Positions 1-13,700 of a DNA stretch of 64,000 nucleotides are shown here, piece after piece (positions within the stretch are counted from its first letter, which is position 1; each line of letters starts with the position of its first letter). A program made the position numbers and the translations under genes. Below the pieces are notes generated by a model. It was given only the letters and a program-made list of their open reading frames with translations. It did no database searches and was not told where the DNA came from. The DNA is taken from positions 248,001 to 312,000 of the forward strand of contig JALJCO010009075.1 in assembly GCA_023101725.1 (NCBI GenBank). The letters run 5' to 3'. The stretch comes from Atherinomorus stipes (Eukaryota > Chordata > Actinopteri > Atheriniformes > Atherinidae).

Positions 1-595
1 GCCCGACTCCGTCCAGCTGCGGTCCACCGGGCCTCGGAGCTCCGGGAGAGAACATGCGCGAGACATGTTCTGATTACACGAATCAAAATTTTGTAAATAG
101 CAAACCCAGCACACATGAACCGCACAAGGACGCAGACAAAACAGAGTTCAGCTTTATTTTATTGTCATGATCAAGATAAAAGTGTTTTACGTTGGGGAAT
201 TTCATGTTTTCCATAGTTCTTTTTTGTTCATAACCAATGTCCTGATCTGTGGTCTATATTGAAGGCCAATGTAAAACACGTACGTTACGGATAACTCTAA
301 TTTTGGAAACAATTTTAATCAAACTGTGTGCTTTTTCATGTTTTTTTTACGTTTGGATTCACAATGTGTTTACTTTAACAATCCGGATGTAGTCCAAGTC
401 CACGTTCCTGTTTGGTGCGATCTGAGCTGCGGGGATTGATCCGGCCTGCGCCAACGGAGCAGAAAATTGGACTGGCTCTGCAGTTTGGGCGCAGCGCAAC
501 GCAGAGGCCGTACGTCAACGGAGCCATTCGGAGCATGTGGACTGCAGCTCATTAAATAACGTTTCAACTCAAAATTTACCCTTAACACACCCTTA
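1..595. other. intronic sequence upstream of the first visible exon
   Basis: No exon recognised. The first 60 bases and 400-540 are GC-richer than the rest, and 400-540 contains inverted Gly/Cys-type GC motifs without a convincing reading frame. It is presumably part of the upstream mgat5b intron. Confidence 0.4.
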
Positions 596-1079
596 GGGCG
601 CATTCACAAAGCTTTTTTGATTCGAATCAGAGTCCGTTTGCTCGGAAAGTCCGCTTTGTCTGGGGGAGTTGTGAATACGCAAATGGACTCTGATCCGGAA
701 CAAACAAGTGGACTCGGTCCGCCTACAAACGCGGGTCTCGGTCCGATCAAAGTGGACCAAATACAGAAGTAGACTACAAATTGCATTGGCCTTGTAGGAA
801 AGCGTACCCAGCTCCTCATAATTACGCACAAAAATAATGTCGTTTTGTGAAGGAAACGGAAGTTGTGAGAACCGTCTTCCCCGCTGTGCGTCTTGTCCTC
901 TCCTACGGTGAATTTGAATGCAGCGCCACTTGAGATTGGGAACATTACTCAAAAGGTTTGGCTCATTTTTTATGGTGTGACGTGAACGCGATTTCGGTCC
1001 GGAAGACCACCCCCGCCCGCAGCCGAACCGAGTCCCCAAACAGACTGAGACTTGCCGACTATGCTTTCTGAATCCACCC
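596..1079. mobile_element. PIF/Harbinger-like MITE with TTA duplication
   Basis: 484 bp bounded by TTA at 593-595 and 1080-1082. The left end GGGCGCATTCACAAAGC pairs with the right end GCTTTCTGAATCCACCC with few mismatches. A 3-bp TWA target duplication and G-rich short ends suggest the PIF/Harbinger superfamily. No transposase; the 175-residue minus-strand frame inside is not a recognisable protein. Confidence 0.72.
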
Positions 1080-1082
1080 TTA

Positions 1083-1661
1083 ATGAAAAAAAAGGCAAAT
1101 TTGAAGCAAAAACCGTACAATGAAAAACTATCAGTAATGAACTAGCCTCCCTGCTGCTCAAGCTCAACATTATTGCTGCAGTGTGGAATCACCTCAACAG
1201 TGAACAGAACAAAAAAAAAAGAAAAAAAGTCAGCTTGGAAAGAGGAGCTGCTGAATGCCCTCTAAGAAACTCAGAGGACTTTGACTGAAGTCTGCTTACA
1301 GAAATAGCAAAGCTTGTACAAGAGGGTTCAAACTGTGGTGAGGGATAAAGTCGGTGGCCCTCTTTCTGACTCCTTACTGTTATATTCTGTGTAATAAAGA
1401 CCTCTTTTACCCACTAACAGGTTGTCATGCTAAATATTGACCATTTTGATTGTACCACTTAATAAATTGCTGAAGTGACTATCGGTTTTTCTGACAGTAG
1501 AAAAAGAAATGAGGAGTAGCTCAAGATTTTTGCAAAGGGCTGTTGTTTAGTATCAGTCTGGGGATTTCTTATTTTACAGCTTTTAACAAAATTTTTGTTT
1601 CACTGCAAATGAACTCATCCTTGCATGTTGTGAACAAATGTGTTATGCTCTGAATTTGCAG
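1083..1661. other. intron, no recognised feature
   Basis: AT-rich sequence with an A-tract near 1209-1226. The branch point and polypyrimidine tract of the exon at 1662 lie at its right end. Confidence 0.5.
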
Positions 1662-1795
1662 ATGTCACATCAGAGTGATCGACACATTTGGGACTGAACC
1701 AGCCTACAATCACGAGGAATATGCAACCCTGCACGGCTACCGGACCAACTGGGGCTACTGGAACCTCAACCCCAGGCAGTACATGACCATGTTCC
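1662..1795 (+). CDS. mgat5b: mgat5b exon a (first in window)
   Basis: The exon follows an AG at 1660-1661 and ends before gtaag. One base completes a codon from the previous, unseen exon, 44 full codons follow, and one base (C) is left for the next exon. The peptide starts [13 protein letters not shown] and includes [14 protein letters not shown], which are hallmark GT18 stretches. Joining its final C to the next exon's CC gives Pro, as expected for MFPHTPDN. The frame is fixed by homology; no start codon is expected here. Confidence 0.93.
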
Positions 1796-4700
1796 GTAAG
1801 AGAAAACATTCACATCCTTCAGTGTAATTTCCTGTCTTTTGTGTGTTAGATATATTTAGAACATATCACTTTGATTTTCACTTCATGTACAGAACCGTTT
1901 TTCATTCACCATCTAAGCACACACACAGCTATCAGCTAAAAGTCATTCTGGATCCACCACAGTGACTCCAACCCACTTTGTTTTTACTTTTTTGACAGGT
2001 CTGCCTACCTATTCACATTAATTTGGAACAGTGTGTTTAATGCAGCTTTTTTCAGCAGCATCACAGCCTCTAGCGACACTTCAAGCTGCACCTGTTCTTT
2101 CCCTCTGTTGTATGCTTCAAAATGTCTGATCTGCCCTTGCAGTTTTCTGTCTCCTCACTTCCTGACTGAGACATTGACTGCTTCACTTTCTTCCGCTTTT
2201 GCATTCAGCTCTCAGCAGTGTTGTACAGTTGCGTCTCAGCAGCAGGATCATTAAATCGACGACATATAGCCTGTAGACGCCCACGTTTCACAGTGTCCAC
2301 AGCTATAATGAGTGACTCAACCTTCACACTTGTGAGAAAACAGCAGGGCAGTCGTTTATTGGTTTTTCAAAGCATTAAAAATGTACATTTTGGATCATAT
2401 AAATTGGCAATAACTGTGAGGATGCAATAAGTTCCTGCTTTTGAAGACATACAAGAGTCTACTCGGGTTGATAGTTGAGAAAAAAAAACACAAGTGGTCG
2501 GTTTTGATCATATACAAATCCTTGTTCTCAAAGAAAAAGCATAAAAAGACGACTCCACTACATAAATAACTCTCTATACAGCTGGCTCTGTGACAATCAG
2601 TATTTATAATACTTAGAGAAGCAATAATCACACTCATGGAGCCACTGAGCTGCGGCACACAGGGATATAGAGCTTTTCTCTGGCTTTTTTCTCTTCCTTC
2701 CTTTTGCAGTAAAATTCTTCCTTCTCTCTCTTTGTGGATTATCTTCACCCTGCTTTGGCGCTCTCCTACCATATACTCACTACAAACACACGCATGCACT
2801 CTTGCACGTTCAGCCCACACACCAGACAACTCATTCATAGGCTTCGTTTCGGAGGAACTAAACGAGACGGAGAAGAGGAGCATTCAGCAGAACAAAGTCA
2901 ACAACATGGCTGTGGTGTACGGGAAGGAGGCCAGCATGTGGAAGGTACACAGAATGAGCTGAAGCTACATTTTTATGTCTTCTGTTGCTTTGGCAGCAGC
3001 AGTTTGCTCTCTGAACTTAAACAAAAGACTGAAAATCATGACAGTACATCTCTGGTGTGAGTCTGGGAATGTTTCCATGCAGAAAAATGCATTTATTTTC
3101 AATCAAAATATGTTCAAAAACACTCTTATTTACATTTTTCTTTTCTTTTCTTGTCGTTTTTTCCCATTAGTTGGACATGGAATCCTACTATATCCTTTAA
3201 TTCCAATTATATTGGGATGTTGTGTAAAATATAAATAAAAACAGACCACAATGATTTGAAAATTTTCTTCAACCAATATACAACTGAATACAAAGACAAG
3301 ATATTTAATGTTTGAACTGAAACTTTATTGTTTTTGTACAAATATTTGTTCATTTTGAAATGGACGCTGAAATGGATGAAATGGTTGTTAAACAGAGACC
3401 CTGGACTATTGAATGGCTGAAGTTGTACATCAAGCAAGAAAACCTTTAGTGCTGCAGAAATTCTCTTGTAACCTTGTCCAGATCTGTGTCTCGCCACAAT
3501 TCTGTCTCTGAGCTCCTTGGACAGTTCCTTCCACCTCATGATCCTCATTTGCTCTGACATGCACTGTGAGCTGGAAGCTCTTATATAGACAGGTGTGTGT
3601 CTTTCCTAATCAAGTCCAATCAGTTTAATTAAACACAGCTGGACTCCAATGAAGGAGTAGAACCATCTCAAGGAGGATCAGAAGAAATGGACAGAATAAG
3701 AGTTAAATATGAGTCACTGTAAAGGGTATGAAAACCTATGACCATGTAATATTTCAGTTTTTCTTTTTTAATAGCTTTGCAACAATTTCTACATTTCTGT
3801 TTTTTTCTGTCAAGATGGGGTGCTGGGTGTACAAAAATGAGAAATAAAATGAACTTTTTTGATTTTAGTAAATGGCTGCAATGAAACAAAGAGTGAAATC
3901 TTTAGAGGGGTCTGAACACTTTCCGTACCCACTGTACCCCTGCCCCAGCTTTACTGGAACTTGTTGCAGGAATCCATTTCAAAATGAGCAAATATTTGCA
4001 AAAAAAGAGAAAACAAAGTTTATCAGATTGAACATTAAATATCTTTGTAGTGTATTCAATTGAATACAGGTTGAAGAGGATTTGCAAATCATTGTACTCT
4101 GTTTTTACACAACGTCCCAACTTCACTGGAATTGGGGCTGTATTATAATTATTATTATTATTAATAAGCTAATGTACATGTTCTTGCATTTCAGCAGGCT
4201 GGCGAAAAACAGAATGACATACCTGCATACATGGAACAGACAACATTTCGTAAACGCAAACGTTCTTTAAAATGGAGGAGTTTTACACTATCAAAAAATG
4301 TCCTGGCAGAGAATTACCAAGACATTTTCCCGTTAGTTTTACACTTACTGTACCTCAATCCAAATCTGGAAAAATTTACCACAGTGAACAAAGGAGAGAG
4401 TGGAACCAACTGTAAATATTTGCTGGAACCGGTGATGGAGTGAAGTTTATCCAAGATCAGTGTTTAAGGTTGTGTTTTTCCCAGCCGTATTTCTACTCCC
4501 AGTTAAACCTGTAACCTCATATTGTTGGTGGGTATCTCTCCCTGTTTGGTCCACTGCACGTATGGTTCTGTTCAGACAGAAGTGAACATGTCAACAATAT
4601 AATCTAGACATCAATATAACACATGCAGTAAAAGCTTATTACTCAAATTCAGAATGAAACAATCAAAAAAGGCTAAATTCCTGCTGAATTTGGATTTCCC

Positions 4701-7700
4701 ATGAACCTTTGCAGTCTTTGCACACTTCCTGCTGTGGATCTGTTTATTTTGGGGAAAAATGGGGGAAGAAAAGGATACATCTGTAGGATACTTAAGCTGT
4801 CAAACTTTACTGATGAACTTTGAGAGTAGAAAACGAATCTCACATGACTCCAGAATGCCAGATATCAGGTTGTGTTTAAGTTTGGGAAAGAGGAGTTGTT
4901 CACAAGATCCGATGCACAAACTAAAAAATGCAGGTGAAAATACAAAAAAATGTGAAAATGGAAGCCTTTACATTTTTGCTGCACTTTTTGACCTATTTTA
5001 GGCTTTTCTTAGAGTGCAGATATTGAGACTGAGGAATCTGTTTATTATCTTTCTTTAAGACTGCAAAGAGTGCAGCTCCTCTTTGAGAGGAGGGAATATT
5101 CATCTGTTCAGACTCTTGCACTGAAGATGGTTTTATGACTGGACAGATATTTTGTGTTACACTCCAGAATTAGATCAGATATCCCCCACTGATAGTGTTG
5201 AATACTGTCTTAAGTGCCCTAAAAGTTTGCCAAAATTCGCTTTTCTAGGGAGAGCGCGTCTTTCTGCATTGATGTGTTTAATAGATAATTAGACAAGAAA
5301 ACAACAGCAGTTCACATGCAGTATCACTGTGTGGTATCATGTAGTAGCATTTTTGGTTCAACTTTGTGTATCCTTAATTTAAGGTGTGCAGCTTAAATTT
5401 GTAGGTTGTTTTATTCTCAGAAGCTTTTGGCATGTTAATCTCAGTTAAGTTCAAAGAGTGCAGTTGTTCTATTCTTCAAATAAATATTAGGATGTGGTCT
5501 GCCAGCACTGTAGCTGTTGCTTCATGGGGTCATGACAGGTTTAAAAATGAAATATTCTAATCTGAAAAAGCTTGTTTTTTTCTCTGTGTGTGTCTCTCCA
5601 TGGTTGAAATGTATAGATACAGTTCATGTTTGAATCTTTTTTCTCTCTTTCTCTTTGTTTTTTTTGTTTGTCTGCCCGCTGGATTCTCAAGCTTCAGGTA
5701 AGAGGCCGTTTCTTTTACTGCATGTTCTCTGTTGTTACTCCCACAGCCTCACATCTATACCCACAGGTTAATAAAGACCTACTAACATGGCAGAGTAGGT
5801 AGGTAGTTAGGCTGCATACCAGATGGCTGAAAAGCAGCATTCTGCAGTAAAAGCACCCCCCTTTCAGCATTTCACTTATATAAAAGTGAGCTTTGTATCC
5901 TCTTGCCCAGGGTCGGCAACCCGCTCTTCCGTCCCTCTGATGCGGCTCCCTGGCATTTTAAAATTAAATAATGACTATTTTATGAAAGTATATTTTATTT
6001 TGGTTGGCTCACTTTATTAATGTTCTAAAAGCCCAAGACACATTTCCCCATTGAGACAATAAAGTTTCTCTTATCTTATTCTAAATTTGAAGATTATGAT
6101 GATCCCTCTGAGCAGTTCATGTACAGATGCCCACTTTTCCCATGTTCTCCGAGTACTGCAAATGCAGCACATGAAATAACATCCAACTCAACTTTTAAAA
6201 TAAAGACACAATTTATTTTGTACCATTTTGCAAAATAGCCAGTTGAGCGACAGCTGCAACAAGCAGGTAACTGCAGTAAAACAGGGAGTAACTGTCCAGC
6301 ATGTGATGTGGTTCACACATCTTTATGCAGCCAGTCAGTGTTAGTAACTGCAACTCATGCTCACGTGCTGCTATTGTGCAGCATACAGCTCTGTCAAATC
6401 AGCAATCACGGAATTAAACAGTAAAAACGGATTTAATTATAAACGAGGAATATCACTGAGTGTGGACATGCTGCGGAGTGGCAGGCTTTCCTCCTGGCGC
6501 CCTGTCCCACGAACGTCTCAGAGCAGGGCGTCTCTGAGGGGGTTGGATCCTCACTACAGAAGGATGCAACATCGCACTGTTCTTGCTGCAGTTACGGCAT
6601 TTAAAGTAAATAATAAATGAGCAAAAGGTTATTTAGAAAGTTCGACCCTGTTATGTGCTGCGCTTTGATCACTTCCCCGGCCAGGTAGGCCGACATGGAG
6701 GAGAACAGTGTCTGATAAAACCGAGCATTCAGTGATGCGTGCGCAGATTAATTTACTTTCACTGCTGACCAGGTTATTTTGCGTAGCTATGTTCATATTT
6801 TGTGAAATAGTCATTTTATTTTGCAGGTAGACAGCTGACTGCACGCGCCAGTAAAAGGATGACGGCATGTTTGGTTTGCTGCCGGTGGATAATTTAGGCT
6901 GCGTCCTTTTTCCACCCTTCATAAATACAATAACTAAAATACACATTTTCTTGAAAGTGACCTTGAACCCAAAGTCTTTTTTTTTGGTTTAAAATGTTTT
7001 TGCTGCATGCAGAAATGTGATTTGGTTTTTCTGCAGTTTACTAATGCAACACATTTAACATAAAGGCAAAGGAAAAAAACATTAAAGTTTTATTTCATTT
7101 TAAAAGTCAAAGTCAGCTGTGGCTCCCGGTGTTTAGAGGAAACGGGTCTAAATGGCTATTTGAACGGTAAAGGTTGCCGACCGGCTTACATAAGACTTTT
7201 GCATTTTTGCGGCTCCAGACAGAAATGTTTTTTAGTTTTTTGGTCCAATACGACTGAACACTTTGGGTTGCCGACCCCTGCTCTTACCTGACAGAGCGCC
7301 CAGGGACTGATCGAGCAGACAAGCCACATAAAGGCATGCGTGTTGTCTCATAAAATCCCATTCTTTGTGTTGCGTTATAAATAAATATATCTATTTACAA
7401 CTATCCCACTACAGTGATGGCTCGGTATTTTCCCGCAAACGTGTTGGGAAATTGTGCTGTCGGTGGATTTAGGATTCATGTAGCAAACAGAAATATTACA
7501 CAATATAACACACTGATTAATTAATTTCTAATCCTGCAAATTTGGTCTCATAAATCTAGCAGATAATAACAAGGTTTGGTAATATGATACTATTTGCTAA
7601 ATATATGCACAGTGCAATACAAGAAATATTAATCATGCTTGGGGAGGGTTAGGGTTAATTGTTTTGTTTGTGCTCCCAAGCAGACCATGAAACAGAAATC

Positions 7701-10700
7701 AAGATATCAGTATTGTGCAAAACGTTTGCCAAAGTCTGCATTACAAGAACTGGTATGAGGGACAGAAATAAGCGCAGCAGAACATATTTATTACTGTACC
7801 AGTCCTATTTTAACACACGTTGGCAGACTTGGAAGCTCAGGTTGTGTAAGCTGCACTTTTAAACTCCTGTGTTTCTCCTGCCAATTCATTGCTGTTGTCG
7901 ACTGCACTTAGCGCTTAAGCTAATCTCCTAATTGGCTGGGAAAATCCTTACAGAGGAAATTATTGATTGCTACAGCCTCTAGCTACGGCTCCATGGTGGG
8001 GGGGGGGGGGGGTGCTCTACAACAGAGGAGTACGGTAAGCTGATTAACACCAGCCAGCCGGTCAATACTGTGGTCAGGGTTGTGCTCCATTCACATGATT
8101 AAGTTTTTGGGTGTTAACTAACTGTTAATAATTGCAGCTTTAAAAGTGCGCCCCTCTGGCTTTCTCAGTCACACAATGTAACGTTTGTATTCTTTGGGAA
8201 AACCAGCAGAGATCGGTGCCTGGAAGAAGTATTGAAATCCTTTACTTAAAGTAAGTTTAAAGCAGAAATAAATGCATCATGAGTTTTTCAACCCACAGAA
8301 AAATATTGCTTTTATCCACCCCACCAAAAAAATTCAACATGCAGGATAATGAGCCAGATTCACTGATGTAAGACACTGGGAGAGGATGTTTAATGAGAGA
8401 CTATGTAGCAGCTCAAATCAAATATTTTGGTCACCTTCCAGCTGTTGTCAATATCAGCAGCTTATATTGAAAAGGTGGGCATGACTCTGCTGCAAAGCAG
8501 CTGCAGTTTTAACTGAAGAGAGAAGAGATTCAGTCCAGCTTTGATGAATTGTGCCAGCAACACCACTGATAATTCAAGCTGTATCTGGTGAAAGTTCAGA
8601 AAAGTTGCCAGGTGTTGGGGATGGTTCTCAACTCTCAACACAAAAAAAATTGTCTGAATGTAGGGTGCGTTCACACTCTGGCAGTTTGCTCCGCTTCAAA
8701 CAGACCGTGGTCCGATTCCACAGATAGTCCGCTTCGTTTGGCGCAGTCTGAACACCAACCGTACTCTGATGCACCAAAGAAGCGGACTCTGGTCTGCCTG
8801 AAAGCCAGGGGTCGGTTCACTTGCAAATGGACTATCGGACTATCCAGCACATAGACATCCAGCACACCTAATGGAAGTGACGTTTGTTGACCACAGTAAA
8901 GCAGAGGAAGAAGAAGTAGGAGGAACTAGGGTAGATTCTCGTTTGGATCTACAAAGCAAACCACGTTTTTTAAGAAGCCAAGGTCAAAACAACACGAAAA
9001 ACAACTGGACGATGTGTAGACAGAGATGGCGTGGGCAAATAAGAAGCAGAAACATTTCCACTTTAATCATGGAGTCTGTTTTTCTTCTTCTTCATGCTTT
9101 TTCCACCATCATCAGTGGTTGTACTGGGAAGCATCGCTCCCTAGCAGGCAGTTGTTTAACTGTGGTGGTTTAACCAGGCGGTTTGGTCCTTTTCAGTTAC
9201 TGCAGTTTAAATGCAAACCGAAGCAAAGAAAGGTCCAAAGATCTGACTGAGGTCCTGGACTATCCTGGTGTAAATGCACCCTAAATCACCTTACTTCTGT
9301 GCAATGATGGAACATCCACGGTGCACTGATGGCTTTTCATAAGCCAGCTCACTAAATATGTGCACATAGAGTCCCATAGTAACCATGGGGAATCTTTGTC
9401 TTGGTCTTTGGAAACACTGCAAATACAGTCAGCCACAAAGGAGAGTAAAACCTTTTCATTTCATCATATCTTTTGTGAGGGGAGAACACTAACGAAATTA
9501 AACTGGCCCAGTTTCCAAAGGAGGGGAGCAAGCTTTGCTTCTGGAAGCATGTGTGGGTCTGATGAGACCAAAATAGACTTAGGCCTCAGTCTTCTAAGCA
9601 GCCGCGGCGTTATGGGTGGGCCTACCGGGCCTGGGCCCACCCACTTGCACTATGGGCCCACTCTGTGAGACTGCTGGTAAATCAGCATTTTGTATTCAAA
9701 GCTGCAGAAAACAGCAAACGTGTTAAGGCAGTAAATAGATTCTTTCAGTTTACTTGTTTTCTTTTAAATACAGAATGACCTCTAAAATGGTCAGGTATTG
9801 TTTCTGTACCTGCTCATAATTAGTGGGCTGTTAATTTATAAAGCTTGGGAAACAACATTCCGTGATTGCAGCTGTCATACTTGCAGACACGGCAGTGAAA
9901 ACGCTTCGCTTTCACTTTCACTTTCATCTGAGCAGGCCCGTCCTGAGCGGGAATTCTGGCGCCACGCCTGCTTCTGAGGAAGACTGCAGGTGACAGTCGA
10001 AACATGTCAAGATAAATAAAACATCCTCACACAGCTTTTGTCTGAACAAAAAAAAACAAAACTAAGTTTGAAAACTGGAGACATAGGGTGCTTTCTGACT
10101 GTAGGAACCTTTTGGAGTTCCTGTAACCTTTTCGGGATCCAGGCCGTTTTTTTGCTCATTCGGATGTATAGGAACTAGGGACCTCGGCCCTCAGTTCCTA
10201 TAACCTTCCTAGCTCCTACTCCTGAGGAGTGCAGCAATTCATGATTAAATTGATCCATCACAATGGTACACGTCCCGAATCAATAACTATTTTGAAATGT
10301 CCAAAAGCCATTATTTTCATACTAATTTAATGACCCAAATACAGCTGCAAAGTACAGCAGTAGAATCTGCGGCTGCTGCCCGGACACTTGAGTGGACAGA
10401 CCGTCCACTCAAGTGTCCAAGCGCACCTCGTAAACAAGACGTTACATGATATACGTATATGACCATGTTGATGGAAAGCTGTTATACAAATACAGTTGCA
10501 AATTGTGTCAGTACAATCTGCGCCACTTTAGTGGACGAACCCCGGTCCGTCCTCTATAGTGTCCAGGCATACAAGACGTTAGTAGGGCAGCTTTCCAAGG
10601 GGGGGCTGTTCTGTTATGTGATACACATGACCGTGATGATGGAAAGCTGGTAAGCTAGCTTTTATAATAGCTTTGAATAAAAGAGATGAGAAACCTCACT

Positions 10701-13700
10701 TTTGCATCAGATCTGCTGGGGCATAAATTTGTCTCTGTCACAGACGATTGCGTCACACATGGTCCCATCAAAGTCCTCCCTCATGTGCGAACGCAAACTG
10801 ATGAGGAACGGTAGTTCTTATAACTAAACTCGAGATGGGTAGTTATGGGAACTGCGTTCCTAGAACCTCTCTGTCCCGAGGATACAACGGTTTTGGATTT
10901 TTAATTGGTTTCAGTTTTGATTGAGTTTTGACTTTTTATTTTTCAGTTCAGTTAGTGTTAGTTAGTTTTTTGAGCAGGTTTGTTAGTTTTCATTATTTTT
11001 TATTTTTTGTTTATTTTATTTTAGTTTTTACTAGTTTCTGTGTTATTTTTTTTCATAAATTATACATATTTGTGTGGTGTGACATTCAAAATCATCAGAA
11101 AGTCACTCAGAGTAAAACCAGTAGAGCAAGGTAAATATAGATAGATTTCATATCAACCCCAAAGGCTGATGTATTAAATAAATTCACAAAGACTAAAACT
11201 AAGGATGTTTCTGCAATAATTTTAGTTAGTTTTGTTAAGACACAATACAGTTTCAGTTAGTTATTGTTTTTTTTTTTTTTTTAAAAAAACTATTATTTAT
11301 ATTTCAGTTAACGAAAATGTTTTTTTCAATTTTAGTTTTATTTTTTTTTTTGTTAGTTTTAGTTAACTACAATAACCTTGGTCTATCCGAATGCGCCTAT
11401 GAATGAATGAATGAATGAATGAATGAAAGGAATTTATTTCAGACAATTAATAAAAGAAATATAAAAATGAACCTATTGGAGTGAGGGGTATATACCTCTT
11501 CAAACAAAGGGTTTTCCTATACACACTTAAAACGAAGGGGTATGACCAATTTATGAATAACTGGCAAGATGGTTGCTACTGAGTCCAAAAATCTTTAAAG
11601 TCCCCAAAGGTAAATATTTTCTCCATAGACAACATTTAAAAATTTATGAAAACCATTGTATTTGTTGTTTAACTGTTTAACAGTCATTTTCTTAGTAAAA
11701 TGCACATGAAAAAAAAAGCTAATACAGCTGAAAACCAGCTGTGCTCTTTAGGCATCCCTGATAATCTACAGTGATAGCGTGGTCTTACGTCACATGGAGG
11801 GCGTTGTGGGATACAACACAAGCGGGAATGTCATGCACAAATTGGACTTGCTTGGTGATGTTAACCCACGGTGTAGACAGTTTGATTTCTCAAGATTTGC
11901 GGTGAAAGCTCAGTGAACATAAAAGCCGGCAGGGATCATTGTTGGTGTATGCGATTACTGAGGGGTGTCCCAATTTGAAGGGGTTGACTTTCAGCCCTAC
12001 CCCTCGTAGCTCTGTTTTAAGAGGCAAGGACCAAGGAGTAGGGGTTAAAAAGAATTGAGATTGGGCCTTATTTGGTTTTTACAGTCAAGGGTGTACAGCA
12101 GAAAAACTAGCTGAAGAGTTAGTATGAAGGCAAATGTGTCATGCCTGCTGTCAAACATGATGGTGGGAGTGCCATGGTGTGGGGCTGCATGAGTGCTGCT
12201 GGCACTGGGGAGGCTACATTTCATTGAGGAAATTATGAATACCAACATCTATTGTGACATGTTGAAGCAGAGCATGCTCCCCTTCCTTCGGAAACTGGGC
12301 CAAAGGGCAGTTTTCCGACAATAACGGCCCTCTAAGACAGGGTGGGTAAATGTGATGAGCTGGCCAAGCATTGGCCAACCATTGGCCCTGATTTCAGACC
12401 CACCCAAAAAAATCCTGCTCTGAAAAATCAATATGGTTAATCAATTATTCATCAATATGATTATAACTGTTCACCGGCCCAACTCCACTCAGTCTGTTAG
12501 CATGTTTTACACAACTGTTGTCCAACATGTGTAACATGGTTTCTTTTAAATATCTGAACTTGCTTGTGACAAACTTGAAATGGTTGAAATGTGCAAATAT
12601 TCAATAGAAGTAAGACATGCATGAAAGGTCTGGTTTTTGTAAAGCAGCATTCAAGTATGAAAGCTGGTTCCCGTGTCAGAAACAAAGACTTGAGCATCAC
12701 TTGGTAAGCAGTCTGTCACCCTTGTGACTTTGAACGCACATTCAGTTTGTAAGATATCAAAGAAAAACCCAAAAAACTATTTTACCATTAAAAATCATTC
12801 ATTGCATGAAATTTTTATATTTGAAGTAACTAGAGCTGAAAAACTTTTGTTGTAAAGTTGAATTACTTTCTGTGAGATATGTTTACTGGGTGTGGAAAAA
12901 GCAACATAAAAACAATATACAGCCACTAATTATAAATTTGACCTCACTTAGTGAAAGGTTTAAGGGGTTTTATGTAACTGCAAATAATGCTTTTTCCACA
13001 CTTCACACCCACACAGGTACCACTTCATAATAGAGATAAACTCTGGAAATGCTATACTGCACTGTTCAGTTTGAGTAGTTATCATTTCAGTTAATCCTTA
13101 GCTGATTTCCGGAATGGGTGTTATTCTTTCTCTTTAAATAGCATTGCTTCTGCCCAACCCCTTTTTTTTTATTGTATTATATTGGTCGTTTAATGCTGTT
13201 GGAATATGAACAACCAAAAATAAAATATTACAAGTACAAAAAATATTAAAACTCATCAAGTTGATTCTTTATCTCAGAATCCATAGTTTAATGGAAAGGA
13301 CATTGCTATGTGTAGCAGGGGCTTAGCCAGTGAGGTGGCCAGGGTAGTAATGGCCACCTCTAAAATCCGATTGGGCACCCCAAAGTGTTACCATGGAGTA
13401 ATCAGGCTGTTGCCCATTTTGTGGGATTTATTGCTTTTGGGGAACAATAAAGTTGTGGAGCTGTTGTTAAATGGTGTCCTATCCAAGTTTTTGTTTTGTT
13501 GCAGACTATTCTGTTAACTTAAATTATTAAGATCAGCTTTGGGGATGATGGACATGCTGGTATTTTCAAATCGCATGTCTGATTTAAGATGATGTAGCAG
13601 CCAGACAAGCAAATGTAGAGTCTACATTCCATGTTCCATGGATGGTGCAAACTTCAAACTGTACACCAGTTTGTAATTTGTGGCGATGAAGAATGGAAGT

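Noticed and set aside
370..1170. Several minus-strand frames of 66-175 residues
   Set aside because: They overlap a MITE and GC-rich intron sequence, overlap each other in different frames and resemble no protein.
9360..9668. Plus frame with [10 protein letters not shown], possible Tc1 transposase
   Set aside because: Only one short motif matches; no termini and no flanking blocks.
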